Part shown: in pieces, positions 38,240-47,810 of the stretch | Layout: every line of letters begins with the position of its first letter | How positions within the stretch are numbered: position 1 is the stretch's first letter | Assembly (NCBI RefSeq): GCF_000379825.1 | Contig: NZ_KB903825.1 | Span: 1 to 64,000 of the forward strand | DNA: 64,000 bases | Origin: Longispora albida DSM 44784 | GTDB lineage: Bacteria; Actinomycetota; Actinomycetes; Mycobacteriales; Micromonosporaceae | Direction: 5' to 3' | Program-made: the position numbers and the translations under genes | The notes under the pieces: generated by a model | What the model was told of the DNA's origin: nothing | Database searches by the model: none | What the model saw: the letters and a program-made list of their open reading frames with translations, nothing else

Positions 38240-39252
38240 GCCTCGTCGCGGAGCTGCGGGTACGGCTGGTGGATGTGCGGTTCGAGGTGGCGGCCGGTGA
38301 GACCGTGGCGATCCTCGGCCCGAACGGGGCCGGCAAGTCCACTGTGCTGCGGGCCCTGGCCGGGCTGCTGCCGAGCGGCGGGCCGGTGAGCCTGGCCGGG
38401 GAACGGATCGACCACCTGCCGCCGGAGCGGCGCGCGACGGGCGTCGTCTTCCAGGACTACTTGTTGTTCCCGCACTTGTCGGCCCTGGAGAACGTGGCGT
38501 TCGGGCCGAGGTGCGCGGGCGTCGCGCGGGCGCAGGCGCGGGCCGTGGCCGCCGAATGGCTGGAACGGGTCGGGCTCGGTGAGTACGCGAAGGCGAAGCC
38601 CGGGCAGCTGTCGGGCGGCCAGGCACAGCGGGTGGCGCTGGCCAGGGCACTGGCGACCGGGCCACGCCTGCTGCTGATGGACGAGCCGCTGGCCGCGCTC
38701 GACGCACGGAGCCGGCTGGAGATCCGGGCACAGCTGCGCCGGCACCTGAGCGAGTTCGCCGGGCCGTCGGTGCTGGTCACGCACGATCCGCTGGACGCGA
38801 TGACGCTGGCCGGGCGGGTGCTGCTGCTGGAGGACGGGCGGATCACACAGGACGGCAGCCCGGCGGAGATCACGTCGCGGCCGAGAACGGAGTACGCGGC
38901 GACGCTGGCCGGGCTCAACCTGTACCGGGGGGACGCCGAGCGGGGCGTCGTGCGCTCTGGGGACGCGGTGCTGGTGACGGACTCGGGGCTGGGTGGCGAC
39001 GTGTTCGTGGCCTTCCCGCCCTCGGCCGTCGCGCTGTACCGGAGCCGGCCGGACGGCAGCCCCCGGAACGTGTGGCCGGGGCGTGTGGCCGGGGTGGACC
39101 AGCACGGGGACCGGGTCAGGGTGACCGTGGAGGGCGTGCTGCCGGTGACGGCGGACGTGACGCCGGCGGCGCTCGCCGCGCTGGAACTGGCGCCCGGGTC
39201 CGAGGTCTGGGCCGCGGTGAAGGCTGCGGAGACTCATGCCTATCCGGCCTAG
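38236..39252 (+). CDS. modC: Molybdate ABC transporter ATP-binding protein
   Basis: A 338-residue ATPase: Walker A GPNGAGKST (near 31), Q-loop VVFQDYLLFPHLSALENVAFGP, signature LSGGQAQRVALARAL, Walker B LLLMDEPLAALDARSR and H-loop VLVTHDPLDAM. A C-terminal TOBE-like molybdate-binding domain follows (about 240-338). ATG 38236 overlaps the modB stop (ATGA). The C-terminal mop/TOBE part fits ModC rather than other importers. Confidence 0.92.
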   Translation: MSLVAELRVRLVDVRFEVAAGETVAILGPNGAGKSTVLRALAGLLPSGGPVSLAGERIDHLPPERRATGVVFQDYLLFPHLSALENVAFGPRCAGVARAQARAVAAEWLERVGLGEYAKAKPGQLSGGQAQRVALARALATGPRLLLMDEPLAALDARSRLEIRAQLRRHLSEFAGPSVLVTHDPLDAMTLAGRVLLLEDGRITQDGSPAEITSRPRTEYAATLAGLNLYRGDAERGVVRSGDAVLVTDSGLGGDVFVAFPPSAVALYRSRPDGSPRNVWPGRVAGVDQHGDRVRVTVEGVLPVTADVTPAALAALELAPGSEVWAAVKAAETHAYPA

Positions 39253-39349
39253 TACCGGCTAGTAATGGCTGATTTTCGTTTTTAGTGGCTTTTGGCCGGG
39301 TTGGCCGGGAGGATCAGAGCCAGCCAGCCCGGTACAAAGGAGACTTGCC

Positions 39350-40840
39350 GTGCCCATCCTCCGCTCGTTCGCGCTCGCAGCGGTCATGGTCCTGCCCTCG
39401 ATCCCCGGCCAGCCGGTGACAGCGGGGCCGCCGCCGCAGACCGTTCCGGCGCTCCAGGAGTGGAAGGCCGAGCCGGGGAACTACACGTTCGGGCCGGGCA
39501 GCCGGGTCGTGGTCGATCCGGCGCACGCCGCCGAGCTGGCCGCCGACGCGGCCCTCTTCGCCGAGGATCTCCAGGCGCTGACCCGCCGGCCGGTGACCGT
39601 GACCCGGGAGAAGGCCCGGGCCGGGGACATCGTGCTGACCCTGGGCGGATCGGGAGACGCCGAGGGGTACACGATGCGGAGCGGATCGACGGTGACCATC
39701 CAGGGGCGGGCGAGCACCGGGGTCTTCTACGGCACGCGGACCGTGCTGCAGCTGCTCAAGCAGGGCAACACGATCCCGGCGGGCACCGCGCGGGACTGGC
39801 CGGAGAAGCCGGAGCGCGGCCTGATGATCGACCAGGGCCGGAAGTTCTTCTCCGTGGACTGGGTGAAGCGGCACATCCGGGAGCTGGCGTACCTGAAGCT
39901 CAACACGTTCCACTTCCACCTGTCCGACTCGCAGGGCTTCCGGCTGGAGAGCACGAGCCATCCGGAGGTGGTGTCGGCGCAGCGGTACACGAAGGCCGAG
40001 ATGGCGGAGCTGATCGCGCTCGCCGCGAGGTACCACGTCACGGTGATCCCCGAGATCGACATGCCCGGGCACATGAACGCCGTCCTGACCCCGCACCCGG
40101 AACTCCAGCTCAGGACGGCCGGCGGCACGGCGGATCCGTACTATCTGGACCTCTCCAAGGAGGGCGCGTACGTCCTGGCGAGCGAGCTGATCAACGAGTA
40201 CCTGCCGCTCTTCCCCGGCCCGTACTGGCACGTCGGGGCCGACGAGTACGTCCTGAACTACGGGCAGTACCCGCAGCTGCTGGAGTACGCCCGGAGCCAC
40301 TACGGGGCCGAGGCCACGGCCAAGGACACCTACTACGGCTTCGTCAACTGGGTGAACGACCTGGTCCGGGCGCAGGGCAAGACGCTGCGGATGTGGAACG
40401 ACGGGATCAAGAACGGCGACGGCGCGATCGAGCCGCACCCGAGCATCGTCGTCGACTACTGGTTCTCGTTCGGCCTGAGCCCCCAGCAGCTCCTCGACCG
40501 GGGACACGTCATCGCGAACCAGTCGTGGACCCCGACGTACTACGTGCTCGGCGGCCAGAAGCCCGACACGCAGTGGATGTACGAGACGTGGCGGCCCGGG
40601 CGCTTCGAGGACGGCCAGCTCGTCACGATGCCCTCCCGGAACCGGGGCACGATGCTCCACGTGTGGTGCGACAACCCGGACGCGGAGACGGAGGACCAGA
40701 TCGCCGCCGGGATCAGGTACCCGCTGCGGGCGCTCGCCCAGGGCACGTGGGGGTCACCGAAGCCGGTCGCGTCCTATGCGGACTTCGTGGCGTTTGCCGA
40801 CCGGGCCGGCCGGGTACCGGGCTTCCAGGGCAGCAGCTGA
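39350..40840 (+). CDS. Secreted family 20 beta-N-acetylhexosaminidase
   Basis: A 496-residue exported glycosidase releasing terminal N-acetylhexosamine, for example from chitin or mucin glycans. A signal peptide (MPILRSFALAAVMVLPSIPG) and a GH20b N-domain (about 45-155) precede the GH20 barrel with LNTFHFHLSDSQGFRLES and the catalytic Asp-Glu pair in HVGADEYV (near 300). Mechanism is substrate-assisted. GTG 39350 follows AAAGGAG. Monocistronic. Confidence 0.92.
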   Translation: MPILRSFALAAVMVLPSIPGQPVTAGPPPQTVPALQEWKAEPGNYTFGPGSRVVVDPAHAAELAADAALFAEDLQALTRRPVTVTREKARAGDIVLTLGGSGDAEGYTMRSGSTVTIQGRASTGVFYGTRTVLQLLKQGNTIPAGTARDWPEKPERGLMIDQGRKFFSVDWVKRHIRELAYLKLNTFHFHLSDSQGFRLESTSHPEVVSAQRYTKAEMAELIALAARYHVTVIPEIDMPGHMNAVLTPHPELQLRTAGGTADPYYLDLSKEGAYVLASELINEYLPLFPGPYWHVGADEYVLNYGQYPQLLEYARSHYGAEATAKDTYYGFVNWVNDLVRAQGKTLRMWNDGIKNGDGAIEPHPSIVVDYWFSFGLSPQQLLDRGHVIANQSWTPTYYVLGGQKPDTQWMYETWRPGRFEDGQLVTMPSRNRGTMLHVWCDNPDAETEDQIAAGIRYPLRALAQGTWGSPKPVASYADFVAFADRAGRVPGFQGSS

Positions 40841-40926
40841 GCGGGCCGTCCGTCCAATGTGAGGGTTGTGTAAAGGCGTGGCCATCGATAGTATCGACGC
40901 TTGTCGATTACTTGGAGGTGGCACAC

Positions 40927-41274
40927 ATGAAACGCGTCTCAGTACTCGCAGCAACCCTGATGTTCGCCGCGACGGCTGGCGTGCTCGGCGCGAGCCCCGC
41001 GTCCGCAGAGCCAGCCGCCGAGGGCCAGGCCCTCCTCGCGACCCGGGTGTACTCCACGGTGAACGGGCTGAACATCCGCACCGGCCCCGGCACCGGCTAC
41101 ACCTCGGTCGGCCAGATGCAGGCCGGCCAGTCACTGCCGTGCCCCAGCTCTGGCTGCACGCTCGTCACCGGCGGGCTCTACAACCAGTGCGGGGGCGACT
41201 CCCGCTTCTGGGACAAGGTGATCTACGGCGGCGTCACGCGGTACGTCGCGTCCCGTTGCACGACCTGGCGCTGA
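40927..41274 (+). CDS. Secreted SH3-like domain protein
   Basis: A 115-residue precursor with signal peptide (MKRVSVLAATLMFAATAGVLG, cut near ASA) and a bacterial SH3-type domain (VNGLNIRTGPGTGYTSVGQMQAGQSL, then a KVIYGGVTRYVASRC end) with four Cys for two disulfides. Such domains usually bind cell-wall peptides. The ribosome binding site TTGGAGG precedes ATG 40927. Confidence 0.85.
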   Translation: MKRVSVLAATLMFAATAGVLGASPASAEPAAEGQALLATRVYSTVNGLNIRTGPGTGYTSVGQMQAGQSLPCPSSGCTLVTGGLYNQCGGDSRFWDKVIYGGVTRYVASRCTTWR

Positions 41275-41289
41275 CCGGCTAACCGGTAC

Positions 41290-41865
41290 TCAGGTGCGCC
41301 GGCGGTCGACGGCGACGTGCGAGCCGGGCTCGCGCTTGGCGACCGACTTCATCTCGGCGGCGGCGGAGACCACCTCCGCCGGGTCGGCGTACCTGCGGTG
41401 CTCGGAGGTGGCGACGCCGACGGACAGGGTGGCCAGCTCCCACTTCCGGGTCTCGCCACGGCGGTCCACTGTGGTCAGGTAGCCCTGCTGGGCGTGCGCC
41501 GGGTCGTAGACAGCCGGTACCCGCCGTTCGAACTCGGTGATCGTGGCGTTCAGCAGTGCCTCGGCCCGCCGGGGCCCGCAGATCACCACGAAGTCGTCCC
41601 CGCCGACGTGCCCGATGAACTCCCCGGCGGCCGTCCGGCGCAGCACGGCGGCGAGCAGCAGGATCAGCTCGTCGCCGCGCACGAAGCCGTACGTGTCGTT
41701 GACGCTCTTGAACCGGTCGATGTCCAGGTGGCACAGCGCGAACGGCTGGTGCGCGGAGATCCGCCCGGACAGCTCCCTGCGGATCCGCGTGTTGCCCGGC
41801 AGCCCGGTCAGCGGGGACGCCTCGCGCAGCTCCCGCAGCGTGCTCCGCCGGACAACCCTGATCAT
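41290..41865 (-). CDS. Stand-alone GGDEF-domain protein
   Basis: A 191-residue protein that is almost only a GGDEF domain: [16 protein letters not shown], the metal-binding [14 protein letters not shown] and the active-site loop [16 protein letters not shown] is an accepted active variant of GG(D/E)EF, so it may make cyclic di-GMP or bind it or GTP. No sensor, membrane segment or RxxD inhibitory site was seen. ATG 41865 overlaps the rpe stop (ATGA). Confidence 0.85.
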   Translation of the reverse strand: MIRVVRRSTLRELREASPLTGLPGNTRIRRELSGRISAHQPFALCHLDIDRFKSVNDTYGFVRGDELILLLAAVLRRTAAGEFIGHVGGDDFVVICGPRRAEALLNATITEFERRVPAVYDPAHAQQGYLTTVDRRGETRKWELATLSVGVATSEHRRYADPAEVVSAAAEMKSVAKREPGSHVAVDRRRT

Positions 41866-42533
41866 CGAGACTGCGCCGCCGCTAACGCCAGGTCGCGCAG
41901 GGAGGCCACCGCAGCTGCCCTGTCGGCCTCGCCGTACACGGCGGTACCGGCGACGAAGGCGTCAGCCCCCGCCTCGGCAGCCAGGCCGATGGTGTCGGCG
42001 TTGATCCCGCCGTCCACCTCGATCCGGATCGACAGGTGCCCGGCCGCCACGTGCTTGCGGGCCTGCCGGACCTTGTCCAGCAGCTCGGGGATGAAGGCCT
42101 GCCCGCCGAACCCGGCCTTGATCGTCATGATCAGGAGGGTGTCGAAGGCCGGCAGGATCTCCAGGTACGGCTCCAGCGGCGTGTCGCGGTCGATGGCCAG
42201 CCCGGCCAGCGAGCCAGCGGCCCGGATGTCCCTGGCGACCGCTGCCGGGTCACGGCTCGCTTCGGCGTGGAAGGTCACGTTGTACGCGCCGGCCTCCGCG
42301 TAACCGGGAGCCCAGCGGGCCGGGTCCTCGATCATCAGGTGGCAGTCCAGCGGGAGGGACGTCGCGGCCAGCAGGCTCTTGACGACCGGGAGCCCGAAGG
42401 TCAGGTTGGGCACGAAGTGGTTGTCCATGACGTCCACGTGCGCCCAGTCCGCGGCCCCCTCGATCGAGCGCACCTCGTCGGCGAGGTGCGCGAAGTCAGC
42501 GGACAGGATGCTCGGCGCGATCACGTAGGACAC
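41862..42533 (-). CDS. rpe: Ribulose-phosphate 3-epimerase
   Basis: A 223-residue TIM-barrel enzyme of the pentose phosphate pathway. It has [17 protein letters not shown] (catalytic Asp/His metal site), [45 protein letters not shown] and [32 protein letters not shown] 42533 is the start. The overlap couples it to the GGDEF gene. Confidence 0.96.
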   Translation of the reverse strand: MSYVIAPSILSADFAHLADEVRSIEGAADWAHVDVMDNHFVPNLTFGLPVVKSLLAATSLPLDCHLMIEDPARWAPGYAEAGAYNVTFHAEASRDPAAVARDIRAAGSLAGLAIDRDTPLEPYLEILPAFDTLLIMTIKAGFGGQAFIPELLDKVRQARKHVAAGHLSIRIEVDGGINADTIGLAAEAGADAFVAGTAVYGEADRAAAVASLRDLALAAAQSR

Positions 42534-42634
42534 GCCTGCATTCTACGGAGCGTTGCCTGGCGTTCACCCGTGAGCAGTGTCACGGGCGCGTGTCTTGATC
42601 TTTCGGCTCCCGCGCCCGTGGACCCTGCGGGTAC

Positions 42635-44161
42635 CTACCTCCGGCGGAGGATCGCCAGGAACATGGCGTCGGTACCGTGCCGGTGCGGCCACAGCTGCAC
42701 CATCTCGCCGAGGTGCGGCAGGTCGCCCGGCAGCCACTCGCGGGCGTCCAGCAGCTCGGCCGGTACCGGGCTGCGGCGCAGCGTCTCCAGCACCGTCATC
42801 CGGGTCTCGGTGACGTGCGGCGAGCACGTCACGTACCCGACGACGCCACCCGGCCGCACAGCGCGCAGCGCGGCAGCCAGCAGCTCCCGCTGGAGCTTGC
42901 CGAGCGCGGGCAGGTCGGAGGGCTGGCGGCGCCAGCGGGCCTCCGGGCGGCGGCGGAGCGCGCCGAGGCCGGTGCAGGGCGCGTCGACCAGTACGCGGTC
43001 GAAGCCCTCCTCCACCAGATCCGGGTCCTCGCCGACCGTGCGGCCGTCGGCGTGCTTCACCCAGACGGGCAGGCCGCGCGTGGCCTTCTCCACGAGGTGG
43101 GCCCGGTGCTCGGTGACCTCGACGGCGAGCACGTCGGCCTGCCGGCCGGCCGCGATCGAGCCCAGCAGGCCCGCCTTGCCGCCGGGGCCTGCGCACAGGT
43201 CGAGCCAGCGGTCGTCGCGGCCCTCGACCGGCACGTTCGCGACGGCGGTGGCGACGAGCTGGCTGCCCTCATCCTGGACGTGGGCCTGGCCGACGCGGAC
43301 GGCGTGCAGTGCACCGGGGTCGCCGCTGGGCAGGTACACAGCGTAGGGCGACCAGCGGCCCGGCTCGCCGCCGGTGATCTCGACCAGCTCTTCCTGGCTG
43401 ATCCGGCCCGGCCGGGCGGCCAGGTGCACGGGCGGGCGTTCGTTGTCCGCGGCGAGCGCCCGCTCTGCCTCGGCCTGGTCCCCGCCGAGCGCCTCCATGA
43501 ACGCGCGGACGATCCACTCCGGGTGCCCGGTGCGGACGGCCAGGTCGGCCAGGCTGTCACCGGGTGCGATCTCGCTCAGCCACGCGTCGAGGTCGCGCTC
43601 GGCGATCCGGCGCAGGACGGCGTTGGCGAACTTGGCGGCGCCCTCGTTGGCCGCGTCGCGGACCAGCGTGACCGTGGTGTCCACGGCGGCGTGCGGGGCG
43701 ACCCGGGTGTAGAGCAGCTGGTAGGCGCCCATGCGCAGCGCGTCGAGGACCTCGGGGTCCGGCTCCCGGTCGGTCACCCGCTCGATGATCTTGTCGAGGG
43801 TGCCGAGGGAACGCAGCGTGCCGTAGGTCAGCTCGGTCGCGAAGGCTGCGTCGAGCCCGCCGACGCGGCGGTCACGGAGCAGCGCGGGGAGCGCGAGGTT
43901 CGCGTAGGCGTCGTTGCGGCTCACCGCGCGGATCGTCTCGAAGGCGATCAGGCGGGGCTCGTCGAGCCGCGAGCGGTCAGCGCGAGCGTTGCGCCCGCCA
44001 CGGTCACCGCGGTCGTCGCGGCCCTGGTAACCCCGGTCGTCCCGGCCCTGGTAGCCACGGCCGCCGCGGTCGTCGGACCGGCCGCCGTAGCCCCGGTCGT
44101 CGCGGGGTGGCTGGTTCAGCCCAGGTGCTCGCCCGCCTCGATCCGGACGCCGCGCGCCCAC
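42635..44161 (-). CDS. rsmB: 16S rRNA m5C methyltransferase, RsmB family
   Basis: A 508-residue protein: an Arg/Gly/Asp-rich extension (1-65) with GYQGRDDR repeats, a NusB-like RNA-binding domain (about 70-200) and the methyltransferase domain with [15 protein letters not shown] (SAM site), [20 protein letters not shown] (catalytic Cys) and [10 protein letters not shown] (second Cys). It modifies 16S rRNA cytosine 967 or an equivalent. The GTG start at 44161 overlaps fmt by 46 bases and no later ATG, GTG or TTG precedes the conserved part. Confidence 0.92.
   Translation of the reverse strand: MGARRPDRGGRAPGLNQPPRDDRGYGGRSDDRGGRGYQGRDDRGYQGRDDRGDRGGRNARADRSRLDEPRLIAFETIRAVSRNDAYANLALPALLRDRRVGGLDAAFATELTYGTLRSLGTLDKIIERVTDREPDPEVLDALRMGAYQLLYTRVAPHAAVDTTVTLVRDAANEGAAKFANAVLRRIAERDLDAWLSEIAPGDSLADLAVRTGHPEWIVRAFMEALGGDQAEAERALAADNERPPVHLAARPGRISQEELVEITGGEPGRWSPYAVYLPSGDPGALHAVRVGQAHVQDEGSQLVATAVANVPVEGRDDRWLDLCAGPGGKAGLLGSIAAGRQADVLAVEVTEHRAHLVEKATRGLPVWVKHADGRTVGEDPDLVEEGFDRVLVDAPCTGLGALRRRPEARWRRQPSDLPALGKLQRELLAAALRAVRPGGVVGYVTCSPHVTETRMTVLETLRRSPVPAELLDAREWLPGDLPHLGEMVQLWPHRHGTDAMFLAILRRR
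44011..44058 (-). repeat. rsmB: Two 24-base tandem repeats in rsmB
   Basis: Two adjacent 24-base units (44011-44034 and 44035-44058) differ at a few positions and encode two GYQGRDDR octapeptides in the disordered N-terminus of RsmB. Similar partial units flank them. RGG-like tails bind RNA in other proteins. Confidence 0.8.
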
Positions 44162-45066
44162 GCCCCGGCCGCCATCGGCTTCTTGCCCTGCGCCCTGACC
44201 TCGCCCAGAAGTACTGATGTCGTTCCCGTCCCTATGTGCACGTCGTTCTTGCCGACGATCCTGATCTCGCCAGGGGCGAGTACGCCCGCGTCCAGGCTGA
44301 TGCCCGTACCCAGGCTAACTGGCCCCAGTTTGACCCGTTCACCCCGGAAGGTGGTCCAGGCTCCCGGTGCCGGGGTGCAGGCTCGCACCCGCCGCCCGAC
44401 GGCGAAGGCCGGCTCGGCCCAGGCCACCTCGGCGTCCGCGACCGTGATCTTCGGAGCCAGGGTGACGCCGTCGGCCGGCTGGGGTACCGCGCGCAGCGCG
44501 CCGGCCTCGATCCCGTCCAGCACGTCGACCAGGAGCTTGCCGCCGTCGACCGCGAGCCGGGCCAGGAGGTCGCCGGACGTGTCGGACGGGCGGATGGTCT
44601 CGGTGAGGGTACCGAACACCGGGCCGGTGTCGAGCCCGGCTTCGAGCTGGAAGACGCTCGCCCCCGTCACCTCGTCGCCGTGCCACAGCGCGTGCTGCAC
44701 GGGTGCCGCGCCGCGCCAGGCCGGGAGGAGGGAGAAGTGCAGGTTGACCCAGCCGTGCCGGGGGATGTCGAGCGCGGCCTGCGGCACGAGCGCGCCGTAG
44801 GCGACGACGGGCACGCAGTCGGGGGCGATCTCGGCGAGCCTGGCCTGGAACCCGGGCTCGCGCGGCTTCACCGGGGTCAGCACCTCGATGCCACGCTCGT
44901 CGGCCCACGCCCCCGCCGGGGAGCGCATGAGTTTCTTGCCCCGCCCGGCCGGCGCGTCCGGCCTGGTCAGCACGGCGGCGATCTCGTGGCGGCCGGAGGC
45001 GGCGATCGCGTCGAGTGCTGGGAGGGCGACCTCGGGGGTACCGGCGAAGACTAGGCGCACCGGCAC
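44116..45066 (-). CDS. fmt: Methionyl-tRNA formyltransferase
   Basis: A 316-residue enzyme that formylates initiator Met-tRNA. It has [17 protein letters not shown] at the N-terminus, [10 protein letters not shown], the catalytic [20 protein letters not shown] (Asn-His) and LDTGPVF, and a C-terminal OB-like domain ([12 protein letters not shown]). Starts at 45066 and 45060 are both GTG and possible. Its last codons overlap the rsmB start. Confidence 0.96.
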   Translation of the reverse strand: MPVRLVFAGTPEVALPALDAIAASGRHEIAAVLTRPDAPAGRGKKLMRSPAGAWADERGIEVLTPVKPREPGFQARLAEIAPDCVPVVAYGALVPQAALDIPRHGWVNLHFSLLPAWRGAAPVQHALWHGDEVTGASVFQLEAGLDTGPVFGTLTETIRPSDTSGDLLARLAVDGGKLLVDVLDGIEAGALRAVPQPADGVTLAPKITVADAEVAWAEPAFAVGRRVRACTPAPGAWTTFRGERVKLGPVSLGTGISLDAGVLAPGEIRIVGKNDVHIGTGTTSVLLGEVRAQGKKPMAAGAWARGVRIEAGEHLG

Positions 45067-45138
45067 AGTCTAGAGGCGTGATCTTCGCGGCGCGCCGGGA
45101 GTGGGTACCGGGGCGTTCATTTGATCTTAAATCGGCCC

Positions 45139-45144
45139 TAGGGT
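45139..45144 (+). promoter_or_regulatory. -10 box of leaderless glutamine-synthetase-like gene
   Basis: TAGGGT lies 6 bases before ATG 45151, and TTCATT sits 17 bases upstream of it as a weak -35. No ribosome binding site precedes the ATG. This supports a leaderless start and argues against the in-frame GTG at 45145. Confidence 0.55.
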
Positions 45145-45150
45145 GTGCAC

Positions 45151-46467
45151 ATGGAACTCTCCGAGCTGAGAGCCGGGGTCGCCAGCGGAGCGATCGACAC
45201 CGTGGTCGTCGCGATCACCGACATGCAGGGCCGGTTGCAGGGCAAGCGGTTCCACGCGCCGTTCTTCCTGGACACCGTCCTCGGGCACGGCGCGGAGAGC
45301 TGCGACTACCTGCTCGCCGTGGACGTGGAGATGAACACGGTGGACGGCTACGCGCTGTCCTCGTGGGACAGCGGATACGGCGACCTGGCCATGCGGCCCG
45401 ACCTGGGCACGCTGCGCCCGTTGCCGTGGCTGCCGGGCTCCGTGCTGGTCCTCGCCGACCTGGAGCACCCGGACGGCCACCCCGTCGAGGTCAGCCCGCG
45501 CCGGATCCTCCAGCGGCAGCTCGGGCTGCTGCGCGAGGCCGGGTACACGGCGAAGGCGGGGACGGAGCTGGAGTTCGTGCTGTACCGGGACTCCTACCCG
45601 GAGGCGCGGGAGGCCGGTTACCAGGGGTTGCGCCCCGCCACTGGGTACAATGTGGACTATTCCATTCTCGGCACCTCCCCGGCGGAGCCCCTCCTGCGCC
45701 GGATCCGCACCCAGATGGCGGCTGCCGGGCTGAGCCCGGAGAGCGCGAAGGGCGAGTGCAACCTCGGGCAGTACGAGATCGCCTTCCGGTTCGACGAGGC
45801 GCTGACCACGGCCGACCAGCACGTGCTCTACAAGACCGGCTCGAAGGAGATCGCGGCCCAGGAGGGCATGAGCCTGACCTTCATGGCCAAGCCGAACCAG
45901 CGGGAGGGCAACTCCTGCCACATCCACTTCTCCCTGTGGGCGGAGGAGGAGGCGGTGACCGAGCGGCTGCTGCCACGGATCACGGCGGGGCTGCTGGCGA
46001 CGATGCGGGACTTCGCGCTGCTCTACGCGCCGAACATCAACTCCTACAAGCGGTACCAGCCGGGTTCCTTCGCCCCGACCGCGCTGCGCTGGGGCCGCGA
46101 CAACCGGACGTGCGCGCTGCGGGTCGTCGGCCACGACGTCTCGCTCCGCGTGGAGAACAGGGTGCCCGGCGCCGACGTGAATCCCTACCTGGCCCTGGCC
46201 GGGATGGTGGCCGGGGCGCTGCACGGCCTGCTGGGGGCGGCGCCGGAGCAGGAGGAGTTCGCTGGTAACGCGTATGGCTCCGACTCCCCCGTCGTGCCGC
46301 CGACCCTGCGGGACGCGCTCGCGCTGTGGGAGTCCTCGCCGCTGGTGAAGGAGGCCTTCGGGGCGGAGGTCGCCGCGCACTACGCGAACATGGCGCGGGT
46401 GGAGCTGGCGGCGTTCGACGCGGCGGTGACCGACTGGGAGCTGGTCAGGGGGTTCGAGCGGCTGTGA
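45151..46467 (+). CDS. Glutamine-synthetase-like gamma-glutamyl ligase (polyamine/amine type)
   Basis: A 438-residue member of the glutamine synthetase superfamily, shorter than GlnA. It has the beta-grasp start (VVVAITDMQGRLQGKRF), GTELEFVLYRDSY, KGECNLGQYEIAF, FMAKPNQREGNSCHIHFSLW and LRVENRVPGADVNPYLALAG (ATP and metal sites). The regulatory adenylylation Tyr loop of GlnA is not evident. With an aldehyde dehydrogenase, an SDR and a gamma-glutamyl hydrolase after it, it fits a Puu- or GlnA3-like step that attaches glutamate to an amine such as putrescine or ethanolamine. Confidence 0.88.
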   Translation: MELSELRAGVASGAIDTVVVAITDMQGRLQGKRFHAPFFLDTVLGHGAESCDYLLAVDVEMNTVDGYALSSWDSGYGDLAMRPDLGTLRPLPWLPGSVLVLADLEHPDGHPVEVSPRRILQRQLGLLREAGYTAKAGTELEFVLYRDSYPEAREAGYQGLRPATGYNVDYSILGTSPAEPLLRRIRTQMAAAGLSPESAKGECNLGQYEIAFRFDEALTTADQHVLYKTGSKEIAAQEGMSLTFMAKPNQREGNSCHIHFSLWAEEEAVTERLLPRITAGLLATMRDFALLYAPNINSYKRYQPGSFAPTALRWGRDNRTCALRVVGHDVSLRVENRVPGADVNPYLALAGMVAGALHGLLGAAPEQEEFAGNAYGSDSPVVPPTLRDALALWESSPLVKEAFGAEVAAHYANMARVELAAFDAAVTDWELVRGFERL

Positions 46468-47810
46468 GGCTGGTTGATCCGTCCACTGAGGACTTCATCG
46501 GGGACGTGCCGCTGGCGAGCCTGGCGGAGACGGACGAGGCGATCAGGCGGGCGCACGAGGCGTTCGGGTCGTGGCGTGCCGTCGCGCCCGGTGACCGGGC
46601 CCGGCTGCTGCGCCGGTTCGCCGTGCTCGTGGACGAGCACGTGGAGGAGCTCGCCCAGCTTGAGGTACGCAACGCCGGGCACACGATCAGCAATGCCCGG
46701 TGGGAGGCGCGGAATGTGCGCGACGTGCTCGACTACTACTCCGGCGCGCCGGAGCGGCTGGTGGGGCGGCAGATCCCGGTGCCGGGCGGGCTGGACTTCA
46801 CCTTCGCCGAGCCGCTGGGCGTCGTCGGGCTGATCGTCCCGTGGAACTTCCCGATGCCGATCGCGGGCTGGGGCCTCGCTCCGGCGCTCGCGGCGGGCAA
46901 CACCGTCGTGCTCAAGCCGGCCGAGGCGACTCCGCTGACGGCGCTGCGGCTGGCCGAGCTGGGCCTGGAGGCCGGCCTGCCGGAAGGGGTGTTCACCGTG
47001 CTGCCCGGGGCCGGTTCGATCGCCGGGCAGCGGTTCGTGACGCATCCGCTCGTCCGCAAGATCTGCTTCACCGGTTCCACTGCTGTCGGCAAGCGGATCA
47101 TGGCCGGGTGCGCGGACCAGGTGAAGCGGCTGACCCTGGAACTGGGCGGCAAGAACCCGAACATCATCTTCGCCGACGCCGACCTCGAACGAGCTGCGGC
47201 CACCGCGCCGTACGCCGTCTTCGACAACGCCGGGCAGGACTGCTGCGCGCGCTCGCGGCTGCTCGTGCAGGCCAGCGTGTACGACAAGTTCCTCGCCCTG
47301 CTGGAGCCGGCCGTGCGCGGGGTCAGGGTCGGCCAGCCGGGGCTGGACGAGACCGAGATGGGCCCGCTGATCTCCGCCGCGCACCGGGACAAGGTCGCGT
47401 CCTATGTGGACGATCCGCTGTTCCAGGGCACGGTGCCCGAGGGGCCCGGTTTCTGGTACCCGCCGACGGTGCTGGAGTCCGCCGGCCGCGACCGGGCCTG
47501 GCACGAGGAGGTCTTCGGCCCCGTGGTGTCGGTCCGGCCGTTCACGGACGAGGCGGAGGCTGTGGAGCTGGCCAACGACACCGAGTACGGGCTGTCGGCC
47601 TCGGTGTGGACGCGCGACGCCAGCCGGGCGGTCCGCGTGGCGCGGGCCGTCCAGGCCGGGACGCTCAGCGTGAACTCACACTCGTCCGTCCGGTACTGGA
47701 CGCCGTTCGGCGGGGTCAAGCAGTCCGGTCTGGGCCGCGAGCTCGGGCCGGACGCGCTGGCCGGGTTCACCGAGGTCAGGAACGTGTTCATGAGTGTTGA
47801 GGAGGCGTAG
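46464..47810 (+). CDS. Aldehyde dehydrogenase
   Basis: A 448-residue NAD(P)-dependent dehydrogenase. It has PWNFPMPIAGWGLAPALAAGNTVVLKPAEATPL, TGSTAVGKRI, catalytic Glu in LTLELGGKNPNII and catalytic Cys in NAGQDCCARSR. It is slightly short at the N-terminus compared with the 480-500 family norm. GTG 46464 overlaps the previous stop (GTGA). In this operon it should oxidise the gamma-glutamyl-aminoaldehyde. Confidence 0.92.
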   Translation: MRLVDPSTEDFIGDVPLASLAETDEAIRRAHEAFGSWRAVAPGDRARLLRRFAVLVDEHVEELAQLEVRNAGHTISNARWEARNVRDVLDYYSGAPERLVGRQIPVPGGLDFTFAEPLGVVGLIVPWNFPMPIAGWGLAPALAAGNTVVLKPAEATPLTALRLAELGLEAGLPEGVFTVLPGAGSIAGQRFVTHPLVRKICFTGSTAVGKRIMAGCADQVKRLTLELGGKNPNIIFADADLERAAATAPYAVFDNAGQDCCARSRLLVQASVYDKFLALLEPAVRGVRVGQPGLDETEMGPLISAAHRDKVASYVDDPLFQGTVPEGPGFWYPPTVLESAGRDRAWHEEVFGPVVSVRPFTDEAEAVELANDTEYGLSASVWTRDASRAVRVARAVQAGTLSVNSHSSVRYWTPFGGVKQSGLGRELGPDALAGFTEVRNVFMSVEEA

